A stretch of DNA of 64,000 bases from Beroe forskalii. Lineage: Eukaryota; Ctenophora; Nuda; Beroida; Beroidae. Made by a program: the position numbers and the translations under genes. The stretch is from the NCBI GenBank assembly GCA_011033025.1, contig WFMF01000214.1:225801-289800 (forward strand), written 5' to 3'. Numbering within the stretch: the stretch's first letter is position 1; the number at the start of each line of letters is the position of its first letter. Positions 1 to 10,899 of this stretch are shown piece by piece. The notes below the pieces were generated by a model. It searched no databases, was not told the DNA's origin, and saw only the letters and a list, made by a program, of their open reading frames with translations.

Positions 1-188
1 ACGCCGCCCACACTAAACGCAATTGCAGCCCGAACTGTCACTGTTAAAATAATGCGGAATAGGTGGTGTTTTTTGTCATCGATTCTCATCGACAGCCTAG
101 CCGCTTCGCTCTTGTTCTGTACACAGTAGGTCAGATAATTGCGTTTGTGCTTCCTCATGTCAAGGGAAGCGCGCGTCCGCCGATTGCT

Positions 189-301
189 TCGACGGGCGAT
201 GTCCGTCCCTTTCTTCTGACTTGTTGTTGCCGAAGGCGCAAAGTGACGTCCAAATGTGGAGCGTTGCGCCGCGCGCGCGAGGGTAGGGTAACATCCTACG
301 A
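189..301 (+). mobile_element. Short GC-rich element, family R1, copy 1
   Basis: About 113 bp. It begins with tcgacgggcgatgtccgtcc and ends with ggtaacatcctacga. It is flanked by perfect 9-bp direct repeats, ccgattgct at 180-188 and 302-310, which I read as a target-site duplication. The same sequence recurs at 672-788, 62808-62924 and, reversed, at 370-426 and 63265-63389. The ends are only weakly inverted-repeat. A 9-bp duplication is typical of Mutator-like (MULE) elements, so a non-autonomous MULE-type MITE is the likeliest class. No coding capacity. Confidence 0.8.
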
Positions 302-308
302 CCGATTG

Positions 309-460
309 CTAAACACGTATATCCCTGTCTGTGTTGCGCGGCGCGCTTCCTCAGAAGCGCCGCGCGCGTTCGTAGGATGTTACCCTACCCTCGCGTCAGA
401 AGAAAGGGACGGACATCGCCCGTCGACGCGCGCGTACACACGCCTATGCGGGCTTAGGAA
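309..460. mobile_element. Foldback element R2, split by a nested R1 insertion
   Basis: The left half (aaacacgtatatccctgt, then a GC-rich stem) and right half (gtacacacgcctatgcgggc) match an R2 element seen intact at about 873-970 and again at 57.8-57.96 kb. The halves are separated by a reversed, internally deleted R1 copy. R2 has a strongly self-complementary GC-rich core. It is older than the R1 copy that interrupts it. Confidence 0.7.
370..426 (-). mobile_element. R1 element copy 2 (reversed, internally deleted, nested)
   Basis: 57 bp that keep both R1 ends (tcgtaggatgttaccctacc on one side, cggacatcgcccgtcga on the other) but lack the middle. Perfect 9-bp direct repeats cgcgcgcgt lie at 361-369 and 427-435. 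It therefore looks like a real insertion into the R2 stem rather than a rearrangement. Confidence 0.75.
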
Positions 461-671
461 GTCCGCCGACAACGCGGCGCTTCATTTCTTTTACATTTCA
501 GTGCTGACCGTGATCTGATGTCTTCACCTGGTCTTTTTTCCTTCTGAGGCACGGCGGATTACGCCGCGCTTGGACCTGGGACATGGGTGCTTTTTAAATT
601 TAAATAATATGCGTTATGTATTGTCGCGCCGCGCGCACTTTGCCTGGTGATACCACTACCAGGCTCGGCGG

Positions 672-788
672 TCGACGGGCGATGTCCGTCCCTTTCTTCT
701 GACTTGTTGTTGGACAAACAAGGCGCAAAGTGACGTCCAAATGTGGAACGTTGCGCCGCGCGCGCGAGGGTAGGGTAACATCCTACGA
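672..788 (+). mobile_element. R1 element copy 3
   Basis: Full-length 117-bp copy matching 189-301 almost throughout. Flanking 9-mers gctcggcgg (663-671) and gctcggggg (789-797) agree at 8 of 9 positions, again consistent with a 9-bp target duplication. Confidence 0.75.
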
Positions 789-872
789 GCTCGGGGGCTC
801 CATCATCGATAGACAACGCGCTCTTTAAATTGTCCATTGGCCCTTCCGAGCGTGGACCGAGCGACGCGACGC

Positions 873-971
873 GTTCCTAAGCCCGCATCGGCATAAGTGT
901 GTGTACGCGCCGCGCGCTTCCCTGGGGAAGCGCGCCGCGCGAGCCACACAGGGATATACGTGTTTAGCAAC
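873..971 (-). mobile_element. R2 foldback element, intact copy
   Basis: Runs from cctaagcccgcatcggcat to gggatatacgtgtttagc. The core pairs a run of alternating G and C around cttccctggggaag with its own complement, so single-stranded DNA or RNA would form a long hairpin. It matches the interrupted copy at 309-460 and the two partial copies at 57783-57962. Confidence 0.65.
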
Positions 972-1021
972 TATAAGCGCGCGCACTTAGGTCTTAGGTG
1001 TGACAAATGTTGACGATACCA

Positions 1022-1190
1022 GCGCGCGTACTTTTTCACTATATAATTATAAATTGTCAGACGTTGTCTGACCCCTTCGCCTTCGGTGGGCGCGCGCGCG
1101 AAGCGCGCGCGTCCGCCGAAAATTATAAAGAATCCGTGATGAAATTTCTTAAAGTCACGTATCACGTATTGTGAGAAAAATACGCGTACT
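1022..1190. mobile_element. Small TIR element (MITE-like)
   Basis: The ends are inverted versions of each other: gcgcgtactttttcac on the left and gtgagaaaaatacgcgtac on the right. The interior holds a second GC-rich hairpin (gcgcgcgcgaagcgcgcgcg). No ORF of note. Confidence 0.5.
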
Positions 1191-1229
1191 TTTCTTCGTT
1201 GAGACGAATCAGAATATCAATAACCAACT

Positions 1230-1515
1230 TTATTACTTTTAGGGCGCTTGGATTTGTCCAATTTTTCAGCACATTTTGGCCGGAAGACAGATATGGCTCT
1301 CACTCTCAGATCTTCATTTTACGTTCGGTAAGCTAAAGAATGGTACCAAGGAGTTCGTTTCGTCAATCGAATCAGAAAAACCAACTTTTGTTTTAAGTCG
1401 CTTGGATTTACCAATTTTTCCGAAATTTTCTATTTAATTTTAAATGGTGTTTTTAATTTTAGCACATTTTGGCCAGAAGACAGATACGAGTATGATTGCC
1501 AGAGCTTCATTTTAG
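1230..1515. repeat. Diverged tandem duplication of about 140 bp
   Basis: Two related blocks share gcttggattt, then agcacattttggcc and gaagacagata, then a gcttcatttt or tcttcatttt end. They are diverged and AT-rich, with no coding sign. Confidence 0.5.
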
Positions 1516-1917
1516 TGATTAACAAAGCAAAATGTTGAGGTTTTTTGATTTCATGAATTTCAAATATAGCAAAATTTTAAATTTAATTACATATTGACAT
1601 TGACATGCAATACAATTCAGATTCAATTGTAAATTATGGTACTGATAAATGTAAAGGTATTCATCATCATGTCATATTATTATTATTATCAATCATAGTC
1701 AAATTAACGCACAGGTGTGAGATTTGATCCACTATAATTATAACTAGGAGTAGGTATAACTATATGGAATTGGATGAAGTTAAAATCCAAACATGTTCCC
1801 TAATCTAAATCTAATCTCTATTATTCTTATCTGTATAATCAACTTCGAGGCTTTATAATTATATCAGGTCACGATAATCAGTATAACTATAACTGTGGTT
1901 TCCAGACACAGCTTATT

Positions 1918-2043
1918 ACGACGCGCTTGTGGGCTTTTGCGGCGATTGATAGCGCGCAAATGTGCTTTACAATGTTTAGCATAGAAAATTAAAGTGCATT
2001 TGCGCGCTGTAACGCGCCGCAAAAAAATACCCAAGCGCGTCGT
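1918..2043. mobile_element. Palindromic foldback element
   Basis: Left arm acgacgcgcttgtgggcttt and right arm (read backwards) acgacgcgcttgggtatttt are inverted repeats. The similarity continues inward through gcggcg, gcgcgcaaatg and cttta to a short AT-rich loop. The whole 126 bp folds on itself, as expected for a MITE. Confidence 0.65.
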
Positions 2044-3228
2044 TATAGTCTGGGCCTCAAAAAGTCGAGACCCCACGGTTAGTTACTTGATTTGCATTCC
2101 AAGTTTACCTGTCATTAACATTTAGTTTTACCATGAAATAAGCATCAGTCATCACCAACATAATCAACAGATCAAAGTAAGTCAAAGTGGTCATCACTAA
2201 TCTACAAACCATTACTATCAGTATCTTTAACCAAAATAATATAATATCAATAACAACACAAAACTACAACGCAGCTTGTATTTACAACTTAACATCCATA
2301 TGATAATGTACAGCATATTATATTCTAAGTTGACAGACCCAAAATAACAATAATTAAACTCGGTGTTCAATAAATAAAGAAAGTATTTAAAAACCCATTT
2401 TAAACAGCCGAGCAACATATTGGTAACTATTTCACGCTGCAGTAAAGCGAAAAATTATTTAAAACATCGTCAACTGATTTTCAATTGATTGCAATCAGTA
2501 AAGAGGGTTGCAAGCAATAATATGGACATAATAAAACATAATTACATGGTAGTAAATTGTCATTGTGTCAATTCAACAAACTAATTCATAAATATCAGCA
2601 ATATTATCATTTAATACAGGTTCCAAAAAGACGTGAATGAATGTCAGCTTATCACTATCAGTAATAATAAACAAAATTTTTATCAGTGAAACTGAAACTA
2701 CATATAAAACCAAGTAAAGTGCCAATGCCACTACATGCATGGCAGGAAATATCATTTTCGTAATAATTGAATCATTTAATGAGATATTCAGATATGCATA
2801 AACAAAATGATTAACTTAGTTGATAGCTCCATTATTCAGTTTATAACAAATTTTCAAAAGTTTGGAATCATCATTTTAAAGTTTTAACAATCAGTAATCA
2901 ATTTAAGATGAATGCGTAAATATGAATAAGTACAACTAAAATCATCAATGATAGATAGTGCTAAAATTTCAGTAATTAAAAGAAAATCATTTTTTGAGAA
3001 AAAACTTTTTCATCACAATAAGCGTTTTGAAACGATTAACGTTAATTTGAAGTCGTTATTATAGCCTAGGATTATGCCTAAAGTATGCACACATCTGATG
3101 GCATTTAACCATTTCAGTGACATTCAACTTCCAGTTCAAAAAACCAGGTAAAATAATCCCAGGGAAAACATCATGCAACCCAACTATTGTCCCACTCACC
3201 TTAACCCCATCTACAGTCCCCATAGTGA
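2044..3228. other. AT-rich intergenic DNA
   Basis: Strongly AT-rich with many poly-A/T runs. I see no conserved exon, RNA gene or clear repeat in it. Confidence 0.5.
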
Positions 3229-5125
3229 GCAGTGAGACATGTCCCACTCAGCCTGTAGTCCTGTGTCTAGTGAGCAGTGAGACATGTCCCACTCAGCCTG
3301 TAGTCCTGTGTCTAGTGAGCAGTGAGACATGTCCCACTCAGCCTGTAGTCCCTGTGTCTAGTGAGCAGTGAGACATGACATGTCCCACTCAGCCTGTAGT
3401 CCCCTGTGTCTAGTGAGCAGTGAGACATGTCCCACTCAGCCTGTATTCCCTGTGTCGAGTGAGCAGTGAGGCATGTCCCACTCAGCCTGTAGTCCCTGTG
3501 TCTAGTGAGCAGTGAGACATGTCCCACTCAGCCTGTAGTCCCTGTGTCTAGTGAGCAGTGAGACATGTCCCACTCAGCCTGTAGTCCTGTGTCTAGTGAG
3601 CAGTGAGACATGTCCCACTCAGCCTGTAGTCCTGTGTCTAGTGAGCAGTGAGACATGTCCCACTCAGCCTGTAGTCCTGTGTCTAGTGAGCAGTGAGACA
3701 TGTCCCACTCAGCCTGTAGTCCTGTGTCTAGTGAGCAGTGAGACATGTCCCACTCAGCCTGTAGTCCCTGTGTCTAGTGAGCAGTGAGACATGTCCCACT
3801 CAGCCTGTAGTCCTGTGTCTAGTGAGCAGTGAGACATGTCCCACTCAGCCTGTAGTCCCTGTGTCTAGTGAGCAGTGAGACATGTCCCACTCAGCCTGTA
3901 GTCCCTGTGTCTAGTGAGCAGTGAGACATGTCCCACTCAGCCTGTAGTCCCTGTGTCTAGTGAGCAGTGAGACATCAGCCCCACTCAGCCTGTAGTCCCT
4001 GTGTCTAGTGAGCAGTGAGACATGCCCCACTCAGCCTGAAGTCCCTGTGTCTAGTGAGCAGTGAGACATGTCCCACTCAGCCTGTAGTCCTGTGTCTAGT
4101 GAGCAGTGAGACATGTCCCACTCAGCCTGTAGTCCCTGTGTCTAGTGAGCAGTGAGACATGTCCCACTCAGCCTGTAGTCCTGTGTCTAGTGAGCAGTGA
4201 GACATGTCCCACTCAGCCTGTAGTCCCTGTGTCTAGTGAGCAGTGAGACATGTCCCAGCCTGTAGTCCCTGTGTCTAGTGAGCAGTGTGTCCCACTCAGC
4301 CTGTAGTCCTGTGTCTAGTGAGCAGTGAGACATGTCCACTCAGCCTGTAGTCCCTGTGTCTAGTGAGCAGTGAGACATGTCCCACTCAGCCTGTAGTCCC
4401 TGTGTCTAGTGAGCAGTGAGACATGTCCACTCAGCCTGTAGTCCTGTGTCTAGTGAGCAGTAAGACATGTCCCACTCAGCCTGTAGTCCCTGTGTCTAGT
4501 GAGCAGTGAGACATGTCCCACTCAGCCTGTAGTCCCTGTGTCTAGTGAGCAGTGAGACATGTAGTCCTTGTGTCTAGTCAGCCTGTAGTCCTGTGTCTAG
4601 TGAGCGGTGAGACATGTCCCACTCAGCCTGTAGTCCCTGTGTCTAGTGAGCAGTGAGACATGTCCCACTCAGCCTGTAGTCCCTGTGTCTAGTGAGCAGT
4701 GAGACATGTCCCACTCAGCCTGATGTGTGTCTAGTGAGCGTGAGACATGTCCTCAGCCTGTAGTCCCTGTGTCTAGTGAGCAGTGAGACATGCCCCACTC
4801 AGCCTGTAGTCCCTGAGAGCAGTGAGAAATGTCCCACTCAGCCTGTAGTCCCCAGTGAGCAGTGAGACATGTCCCACTCAGCCTGTAGTCCCTGTGTCTA
4901 GTGAGCAGTGAAACATGTCCCACTCAGCCTGTAGTCCTTGTGTCTAGAGAGCAGTGAGAAATGTCCCACTCAGCCTGTAGTCCCTGTGTCTAGTGAGCAG
5001 TGAGACATGTCCCACTCAGCCTATAATCCTGTGTCTAGTGAGCAGTGAGACATGTCCCACTCAGCCTGTAGTCCCTGTGTCTAGTGAGCAGTGAGACATG
5101 TCCCACTCAGCCTGTAGTCCCTCAT
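3229..5125. repeat. 45/46-bp minisatellite, about 40 copies
   Basis: The unit reads gtgtctagtgagcagtgaga, then catgtcccactcagcctgta, then gtccct or gtcct. Two length classes (45 and 46 bp) are interspersed and differ by one C in gtcc(c)tgtg. Degenerate units with internal deletions gather between about 4250 and 4860. Runs of 45-bp units stay in frame and create spurious ORFs on both strands. I see no evidence of coding. Confidence 0.95.
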
Positions 5126-5179
5126 GACTCAGTGAGCAGTATTTATGATGCCAAGTGTCCACTCAGCCATATCACGACA

Positions 5180-5232
5180 TGACGTCACTCAATGACGTCA
5201 CTGTAACGTTACTGATGTGTAATGTGACGTCA
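5180..5232. promoter_or_regulatory. Cluster of three TGACGTCA (CRE-type) palindromes
   Basis: Perfect 8-bp TGACGTCA sites lie at 5180-5187, 5193-5200 and 5225-5232, just beyond the minisatellite. This is the classic CREB/ATF binding sequence. No promoter or gene start could be assigned nearby, so function is inference. Confidence 0.4.
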
Positions 5233-5454
5233 CCGTTATCTCACTAACTCCTATGGCAATGTGCCAGCTTCCAAACATCGTTAGTTCGGTGGAGGACCCG
5301 TGTCTCAGACCAACGTTCAGTAGTCGTCACATTAGCACTGTGGGGCGTGGATTTGTTTAGTATGGGAGCTGAGGGGTAAGGGGGTTAAGACTGGGTGGAA
5401 GAGAAGAGTTTGCAGTTTTAGGCGGGCAGAATTGTTATTGGGGGTAATTATTGA

Positions 5455-6556
5455 GTTCGAACGACGGTAGGAAGTTCGAACTTTTCGAACTTCCGTCGTT
5501 TCGAAATTTTCCCGAAAGTTCGAATTTAGACTTGCTTTTCCACTCTTTACTCCTGGGAACCTGCCTTATATCTTTGATAGCGCTAGGTTAGCCATGCACC
5601 ATTGACCACATGATATATCCAGTGGGGTAGATCTGGTGATGGGGACACTAGAAGAGGGACACTACAAGTACAACATGCAAGAGCACTCTTCCAAGGAGCA
5701 CAGACAGCTTGGCCTTCTACCACCATCCGGGGCTGCTTCTTCCACTACCGGCAGGCAATCCTACGCCGCTTCTCTTCTGAGATTCCCTTCCAGAGCTGGA
5801 GGTTGCAGACTCCCCATCATTTGCTTTCCAGATCATCATTTCCTTTGCCTTGGACCTTGGGGACGATTTGATGGTGTTGGCTCCTGCACCTACTCTCCCT
5901 TCAGACCTGGAGGACTTCACTGAGTACTATGAGAGGACATGGATCGGCACCCTGGACGTCCTCCCTCTTCTCACCCTGGATGTGGAACCATCATGAGGCT
6001 GTCCTGCTGGTCTTCCTAGGAGCAGTAACCTGGCTGAGGCTCACTGGTCGATTGGTGGCTCCCCAACCCATCCATCTGGCACTTCCTGGACTGTCTCAAG
6101 CTGGAACAGGACATCACGGAGTGGAAGATGGTGAAGCAGATGAAGGAGTCCCTGAACCTCGCCAGGATGGACGATGCTCGCCTGCAAGCTCTCATCGAGG
6201 ACTACGACAATGTGGAGGACAAGCTGGACTTCCTGCAGAGAGTTGGAACTCTGATGTCTGTGTGAATAATATTTTAATATTCTTTGTTTGTTATTCTTAT
6301 GATAGAGTGCTGGGGATTTGAATATTTACTATTATATGGTACTATTATATTATGATATTAATACTTTATTTATGATTCACTTGTCTATTTGACTAATATA
6401 TCACCGATTCAAGAGCTGATGAGGTTTCCCTTGTAAAGCTTCAGCTAAAGGTAAAAGCTGATGAGCTTTCCTTGATAAAGCAGTAGCTATAAGTAAAAAC
6501 CTAAATGTATAAGAGCAATGAGCAATTGAACTTCCGTCGTTCGAACTTCTGTCATG
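5455..6556 (+). pseudogene. Dead MULE-type transposase with flanking inverted repeats
   Basis: Three frames must be stitched together to read one protein. About 5720-5860 gives GCFFHYRQAILRRF and FQSWRLQTP. About 5880-5990 gives DFTEYYERTWIG. About 6090-6265 gives KLEQDITEWKMVKQMKESL and ends in LDFLQRVGTLMSV and a stop. These resemble the C-terminal half of Mutator-like transposases, including the FFH core and the block before the C-terminus. Frameshifts and stops (TGA near 5870 and 5990) show it is dead. The N-terminal half is absent. Copies of a ttcgaacgacgg-aagttc sequence sit inverted at about 5455-5481 and 6530-6556 and may be the remains of the element's ends. Confidence 0.65.
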
Positions 6557-6597
6557 TTTGGCGACGGGCTCAGAACTGCTCATTTTGCCCGCATGAG

Positions 6598-6668
6598 ACT
6601 TCCGTCGGTTTGAGTTTGTCCCTTGGTCTCCGTCTCAAATCTCATGTTGGGTAAAAAGATCTCCCCAA
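6598..6668 (-). pseudogene. Decayed duplicate of a CaMKII-hub exon
   Basis: Read on the minus strand this closely matches the exon at 7495-7592: LPNMRFETETKGQ here against LPNMTCFEPETKGQ there. The AG of the 3' splice site has become GG (ttgggg against ttcagg), and the LVEG segment is lost. It is therefore a dead exon copy, about 0.9 kb downstream of the live one. Confidence 0.6.
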
Positions 6669-7139
6669 GTTGGAAAGTGGAGTAGTCTGAAATTGGTGGA
6701 TTCTATGATGTGTTTATGGGTCCATCAATATCTTGAATGTGTATAGTGTGTAATGTGTATTTATTCTTTTCTCGTACAGTACTTGACAAAACCGTACAGT
6801 GGGAATAATGCAGTCTTTACTCTTGTTTAGGAGATAGATCTAGTCAGTAAAGGTCACATTAAACGCCAATTAAATAATTAACAGACTAATCCAGATAATT
6901 ATAGATTTAGAGGTCTCATACAGAGTCAATTTGAGGTTTAATTTTCCCGAAAATTTATTTAGGCAATCCACGGAGTCATTGCATTATATCTTTGATAGCC
7001 CAAATGGCACTTTACCTATGATAAGCCCCTAATAAACCTAACATGATCAGCCACGCAGTTCTCTTACTTCTATATATGAGTGTCAACTTAAGTCGTCATT
7101 TCATACTTGGCGATGTGATTTAATTGTTGGTAGAATGTA

Positions 7140-7190
7140 CTATGTACTATGTACTATGTACTATGTACAATGTACATTGTACATAATAAT
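7140..7190. repeat. Short tandem and palindromic tract
   Basis: The 9-bp unit tgtactatg is repeated, then turns into an inverted version (tgtacaatgtacattgtaca). It lies just beyond the last recognised exon of the CaMKII-hub-like gene. Confidence 0.7.
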
Positions 7191-7211
7191 ATTGATAAGA
7201 GGTATCTATAC

Positions 7212-10200
7212 CTGTTGGTAGACTGAACGAGTCTGGTATAGCAGACCACAGCAGCGTCAGCTCCCAGCATTTGTACGTGAGGGGCTATCATTGTGCAGTT
7301 CACCTTCGGCCTGTCTCGCTCTGTGGACGTGATATCAACGCGTTATTTAGGAAAGTTCTTATCTAGTGCTAGAAATAATAGCAGTGGAATACTTTTTGTG
7401 GGTCTAGGACATAAATTATGCAAATTTTGAAAATCCATTTGGCTCAATAATTAGCACGTGACCTTTAAGCTAGACATATGATTGGCTTACTAACTTGTGT
7501 TCTCGAACATGTAGCTGTGGAAGGAAGTCCCCTCCACGAGCTGTCCCTTAGTCTCCGGCTCAAAGCACGTCATGTTGGGTAACACCATCTCCCTGAAACA
7601 AACAGGTGCTCATTATCCCTAATGAGGAGGTTTAGGCTTCATGCCCACACGGGAAATAGGCACTTTACGTTGAGTCACTGGCATAGCCTCAACTAATGAC
7701 AACGAATACGGAGTAAGTAGCCTATTTTTTGCGTGATCTCTGTGTTCAATGCTGAGTTGCAGCAGAATTAATGCTGGGCTCGCTGTTCGGATAAAAAGTT
7801 TACAAGATTTTGCAGCAGAATTAATGTTGGGTTCGCTGTTCGGATAAGTTTACAAGATTTGAGTGAACTCACTGGTAGGCGTCCAGGTCCCCCACGGAAA
7901 TGTAGTACAGAAGGGAATGCACTTTAGAAAGGACGTCCTTCTTAGCCAGCACCACGGCCTCTGAAGAGATCATTGAACGTTACATTTCCTTGGATATGGT
8001 TAGTTGGAATCGCAGAGTCAGTGGCACGAATATCGTATTTGGTAAAGAGTTAGTGAAAAGTTAATCGTCTAATTCCTTACCATCCACGTCATCAAATAGA
8101 GGAGGCTGGCTGATTTGCACCACCTGAACAAAGAGGAGGTTATGTGCTGGCAAACAAAATGTTGGAAATTATCACATCATCAGAGCACAAGTGATGTGAC
8201 CTCTGATTCTCAAGGCCCACCCATGATCCCATAGAGAACACAAAATATGATCAAAATATACTCAGTCAGTCAGTCATCTAAATCAACAGGTTAAGGAACA
8301 TATTATAGTCATAGCACACACATAGCAAACACAATACACATAGCGTTATAAATATCAGAAAACCCAAAACACAGAAAAAATGAATGAAATTGGAGATAAT
8401 CGTCAGAAAAGTTCGCAGACGAAAATTTTATATTGGATTGATTGATAAAATTAATTGAATTAACTTTTGCAGTAGCGAGCAATAACATCACCTGTTTCAT
8501 TTGAACGCTTTTACCCCCTTCCATAATTCTGCCTCAAGGAATTAAACAATAATCTGAATCAGTTGCTTGTATCCAAAGGTTGCATTCAGAGTCAAATAAT
8601 CCTGAATTTGCAAGAAAACAGGTAACACAAACGCTAGATAGCAGTGGAAAACAAGAAGCAGCCGGATCATCAATTAGCACACTGGTTTTATTCGTACGTG
8701 TAGTACACATAGCGAAAAAAAACATTTCTAGCTAACATATAGTGAAAGGTACATCATATAGTAGCATAGAAACACAAAGTACACTCGTTGCAAAGCACAA
8801 AAAGTATAGTAGCTGATGTTCCAAACACGAACACTAGGCGTATCGGAGTGATTGTTTTATCAGGGTTCAAAGTACTAAACTTCTGCCATCAAATCGCCTA
8901 CTTTTCACGAGGATCAAATTGACGTAGCATTAACAAACGAGTAGCGGAGAGACACGCAAAATATGGAAGCAGAAACAAGAGTAGCAAGTATAGTGGAGTG
9001 GTAGCACATATAATACACGTAACATAAATAAGAGTAGTAAGCACACAAGTAGCACACACAGGAGTGGTTGCAAATATACAGGAGTGGGAGCAAACACTGG
9101 AGTGGTAGCAAACACAGGAGTGGTAGCAAACACAGGAGTGGTAGCAAACACAGGAGTGGTAGCAAACACAGGGTGGTAGCACATACACCACCTTAGACTG
9201 AGAATTGCCGAACTGCTGTGAGAAGAAGTTCATGGCGCTTCTGGTAGTGGCGACCACGGCCGGCGGAGCCTGCTCCACTTCCTAAGACGGAATATTGAAG
9301 AAACGGGGAATTGGGTTGGGAGAATGAAGTTTGAGGGAAAAGGAACCAAATCGGGGAGGAAGTTTAAAGAAACGATGACTTGGATTGAAAAAAGTTGAAG
9401 TGGGCAAGAAATATGGAATTGGAAAAAATAGGGAATGAGGGTTGATAGAAAATAGGAATAGGGGGAAAGGAGAATGGAAATAATTGCTAAATTGAGTAAT
9501 TGTGGATAAATTTGGAAATGGAAGATTGCAGAAAACTGGAGAAGTCGCGGAATTGTAAAGGGCGGTGCAAAGGAACAGGGGGAATGACAAATAGTGACAA
9601 ATGAAATTGAAAGTCACTGAAAATTCTCACATCGTTTAAAATGAATAGTTTTATTAAAAAGAAAATTCATGAAGGGAGATGTCGTGGATTATTTAAGGAT
9701 GTGAATTAATTTGTCAACAATGTAGAAAGAGTGAAATCAAAGCGGTGGCTGGCCTTTCTAGGCAAATAAAGCCTAATAAAGCAATAACATTAATAAAATA
9801 TACTCCTTGCCCGACTATTTCATGTGTCAGATCCTCAGATTTGACTTAAATCAAAGTCATTCATCACAGTACACAGTAGCTAATTCAGATTGTAATTCTC
9901 AACAGGCCATGGGTTTGACTCATGTGAATACACGGGCATTACAGGGCAAGGAAAGGCGCATGATGCCACTGCGATCTATTAGTGAGGTCTGGTAACAAAC
10001 TCTGAGATAATGAATAGTATATATATATGAGCATATGTAATGATACTCTCTCGACTATCTGAGTGCAGCTCAGTATATTATACTTGACTGAAAACGGTAG
10101 GAAAACATCATGAGGGGAGAAAGCAACAACGGACCACCGAACACACACTCGAATAACTATGTAAGTATAACCAGTCATTAATCCCAGTTACTGCTAGCTC

Positions 10201-10355
10201 TAACCAGTGAAATGGACTGGAATACAGCTGCATATACTGGCTAGACGTTTGTCTCGCGAACATATTTTACATGTAATATATTAAAATGTTATATTTGAGT
10301 TCGGGGGGAAACCTACCTTGATGTCGGTAGATAACTGTCTGACCGCGGTCAACAT
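7212..10355 (-). CDS. Kinase-less CaMKII association (hub) domain protein, 3' end not found
   Basis: Six exons splice with GT/AG borders and matching phase: 10317-10355 (ATG), 9192-9281, 8081-8123, 7873-7960, 7495-7592 and 7212-7320. They encode about 155 residues. Residues 1-57 are a short unrelated leader (MLTAVRQLSTDIK, then a segment with FFSQQFGNSQSK). From about residue 58 the protein follows the CaMKII oligomerisation domain: an amphipathic helix ending in VGDLDAYQ, then TCFEPETKGQLVEGTSFH, SYMFEN and APHVQMLGADAAVVCYTRL. Known CaMKII has FEPEALGNLVEGMDFH and NPHVHVIGEDAACIAYIRL at these places. In CaMKII this domain builds the 12-14-mer ring. No kinase exon precedes the ATG here, so this looks like a hub-only protein. 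The final strands (the WH..DGKW..VHYH part) were not found, so the gene is incomplete as modelled or truncated. Some donors are weak (AAG|GTGGTG after exon 2). Confidence 0.78.
7660..7865. repeat. Short direct duplication in an intron
   Basis: The segment gcagcagaattaatgctggg, followed by ctcgctgttcggata, occurs twice within about 60 bp (about 7751-7800 and 7812-7860), both in the intron before the FEPE exon. Confidence 0.6.
9055..9180. repeat. 18-bp minisatellite in an intron
   Basis: Unit agtggtagcaaacacagg repeated about six times, immediately after the 5' splice site of the second exon of the hub-like gene. It produces ORFs in three frames on the minus strand that are artefacts of periodicity. 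Confidence 0.85.
9295..9620. other. Purine-rich strand-asymmetric tract
   Basis: Over about 320 bp the plus strand is dominated by A and G (runs such as ggggaaaggagaatggaaa). The minus strand is therefore a long pyrimidine tract ending at the 3' splice site at 9282. It is intronic, and its ORF is a composition artefact. Confidence 0.55.
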
Positions 10356-10736
10356 ACACAAAACTGTAAAATAGCTAATGCTCGTAAAGGAGGGAGGCTC
10401 GGCAAACCTCTAAACCAACTATACCCTTATACTCCATGACACCAACGACTACCCAAGCGAGCTCTCTCTCCCTTCCCCTCTTTCTCCTTTAACCATCATG
10501 TATAGAGTGCCTGGACCGGTATAATAGACTGGGAGAGGCTCGCGTCACTATCTGAGTCAAACACGGGTAATTGAAGCTAATTTACCGCCTGGTTTTGATG
10601 CCCGGACGTAGGTCATCCTCGGAGGACCTCTCGCTCTCTCCTTTCTTATACCACACACACTCACACAGATCGGATTTTAATGGCTACCGACATGGAGCTC
10701 CCCGTTATTTGGGAAGGCAATTTATAGGGTGATTGT

Positions 10737-10806
10737 CACGTGACGTGGCGCGCATCACGTGCACAAGTCACGTGACGTGGCGTGCATCACGTGTACATGT
10801 CACGTG
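10737..10806. promoter_or_regulatory. Tandem CACGTG cluster upstream of the hub-like gene
   Basis: Five CACGTG palindromes in 70 bp, arranged in a roughly 32-bp tandem repeat (tcacgtgacgtggcg, then gcatcacgtg). They lie about 400 bp upstream of the ATG at 10355 on the minus strand. CACGTG is the canonical E-box bound by bHLH-ZIP factors (USF, MYC/MAX, MITF classes). A promoter role is inference from position. Confidence 0.45.
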
Positions 10807-10899
10807 ATGTGGCGCGTCATACTCTCTTATTAACAAGGGGAGATAGAGGTCATGTGATTCGGAGAGTGCTTTACTCCGAATACAAATCAATAGTTACGA

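Noticed and set aside
63-518. 151-residue plus-strand ORF at the start of the window
   Set aside because: It runs through R1 and R2 mobile elements in both orientations and has no domain. GC-rich stretches lack stops by composition.
3229-5125. Regular repeats resembling a CRISPR array or a repetitive protein gene
   Set aside because: Units are contiguous with no unique spacers, the DNA is eukaryotic, two unit lengths (45/46) break the frame repeatedly, and both strands are equally open.
8914-9278. Three overlapping cysteine- or leucine-rich ORFs on the minus strand
   Set aside because: Apart from the 30 codons of exon 2 of the hub-like gene they are read-through of an 18-bp intronic minisatellite.
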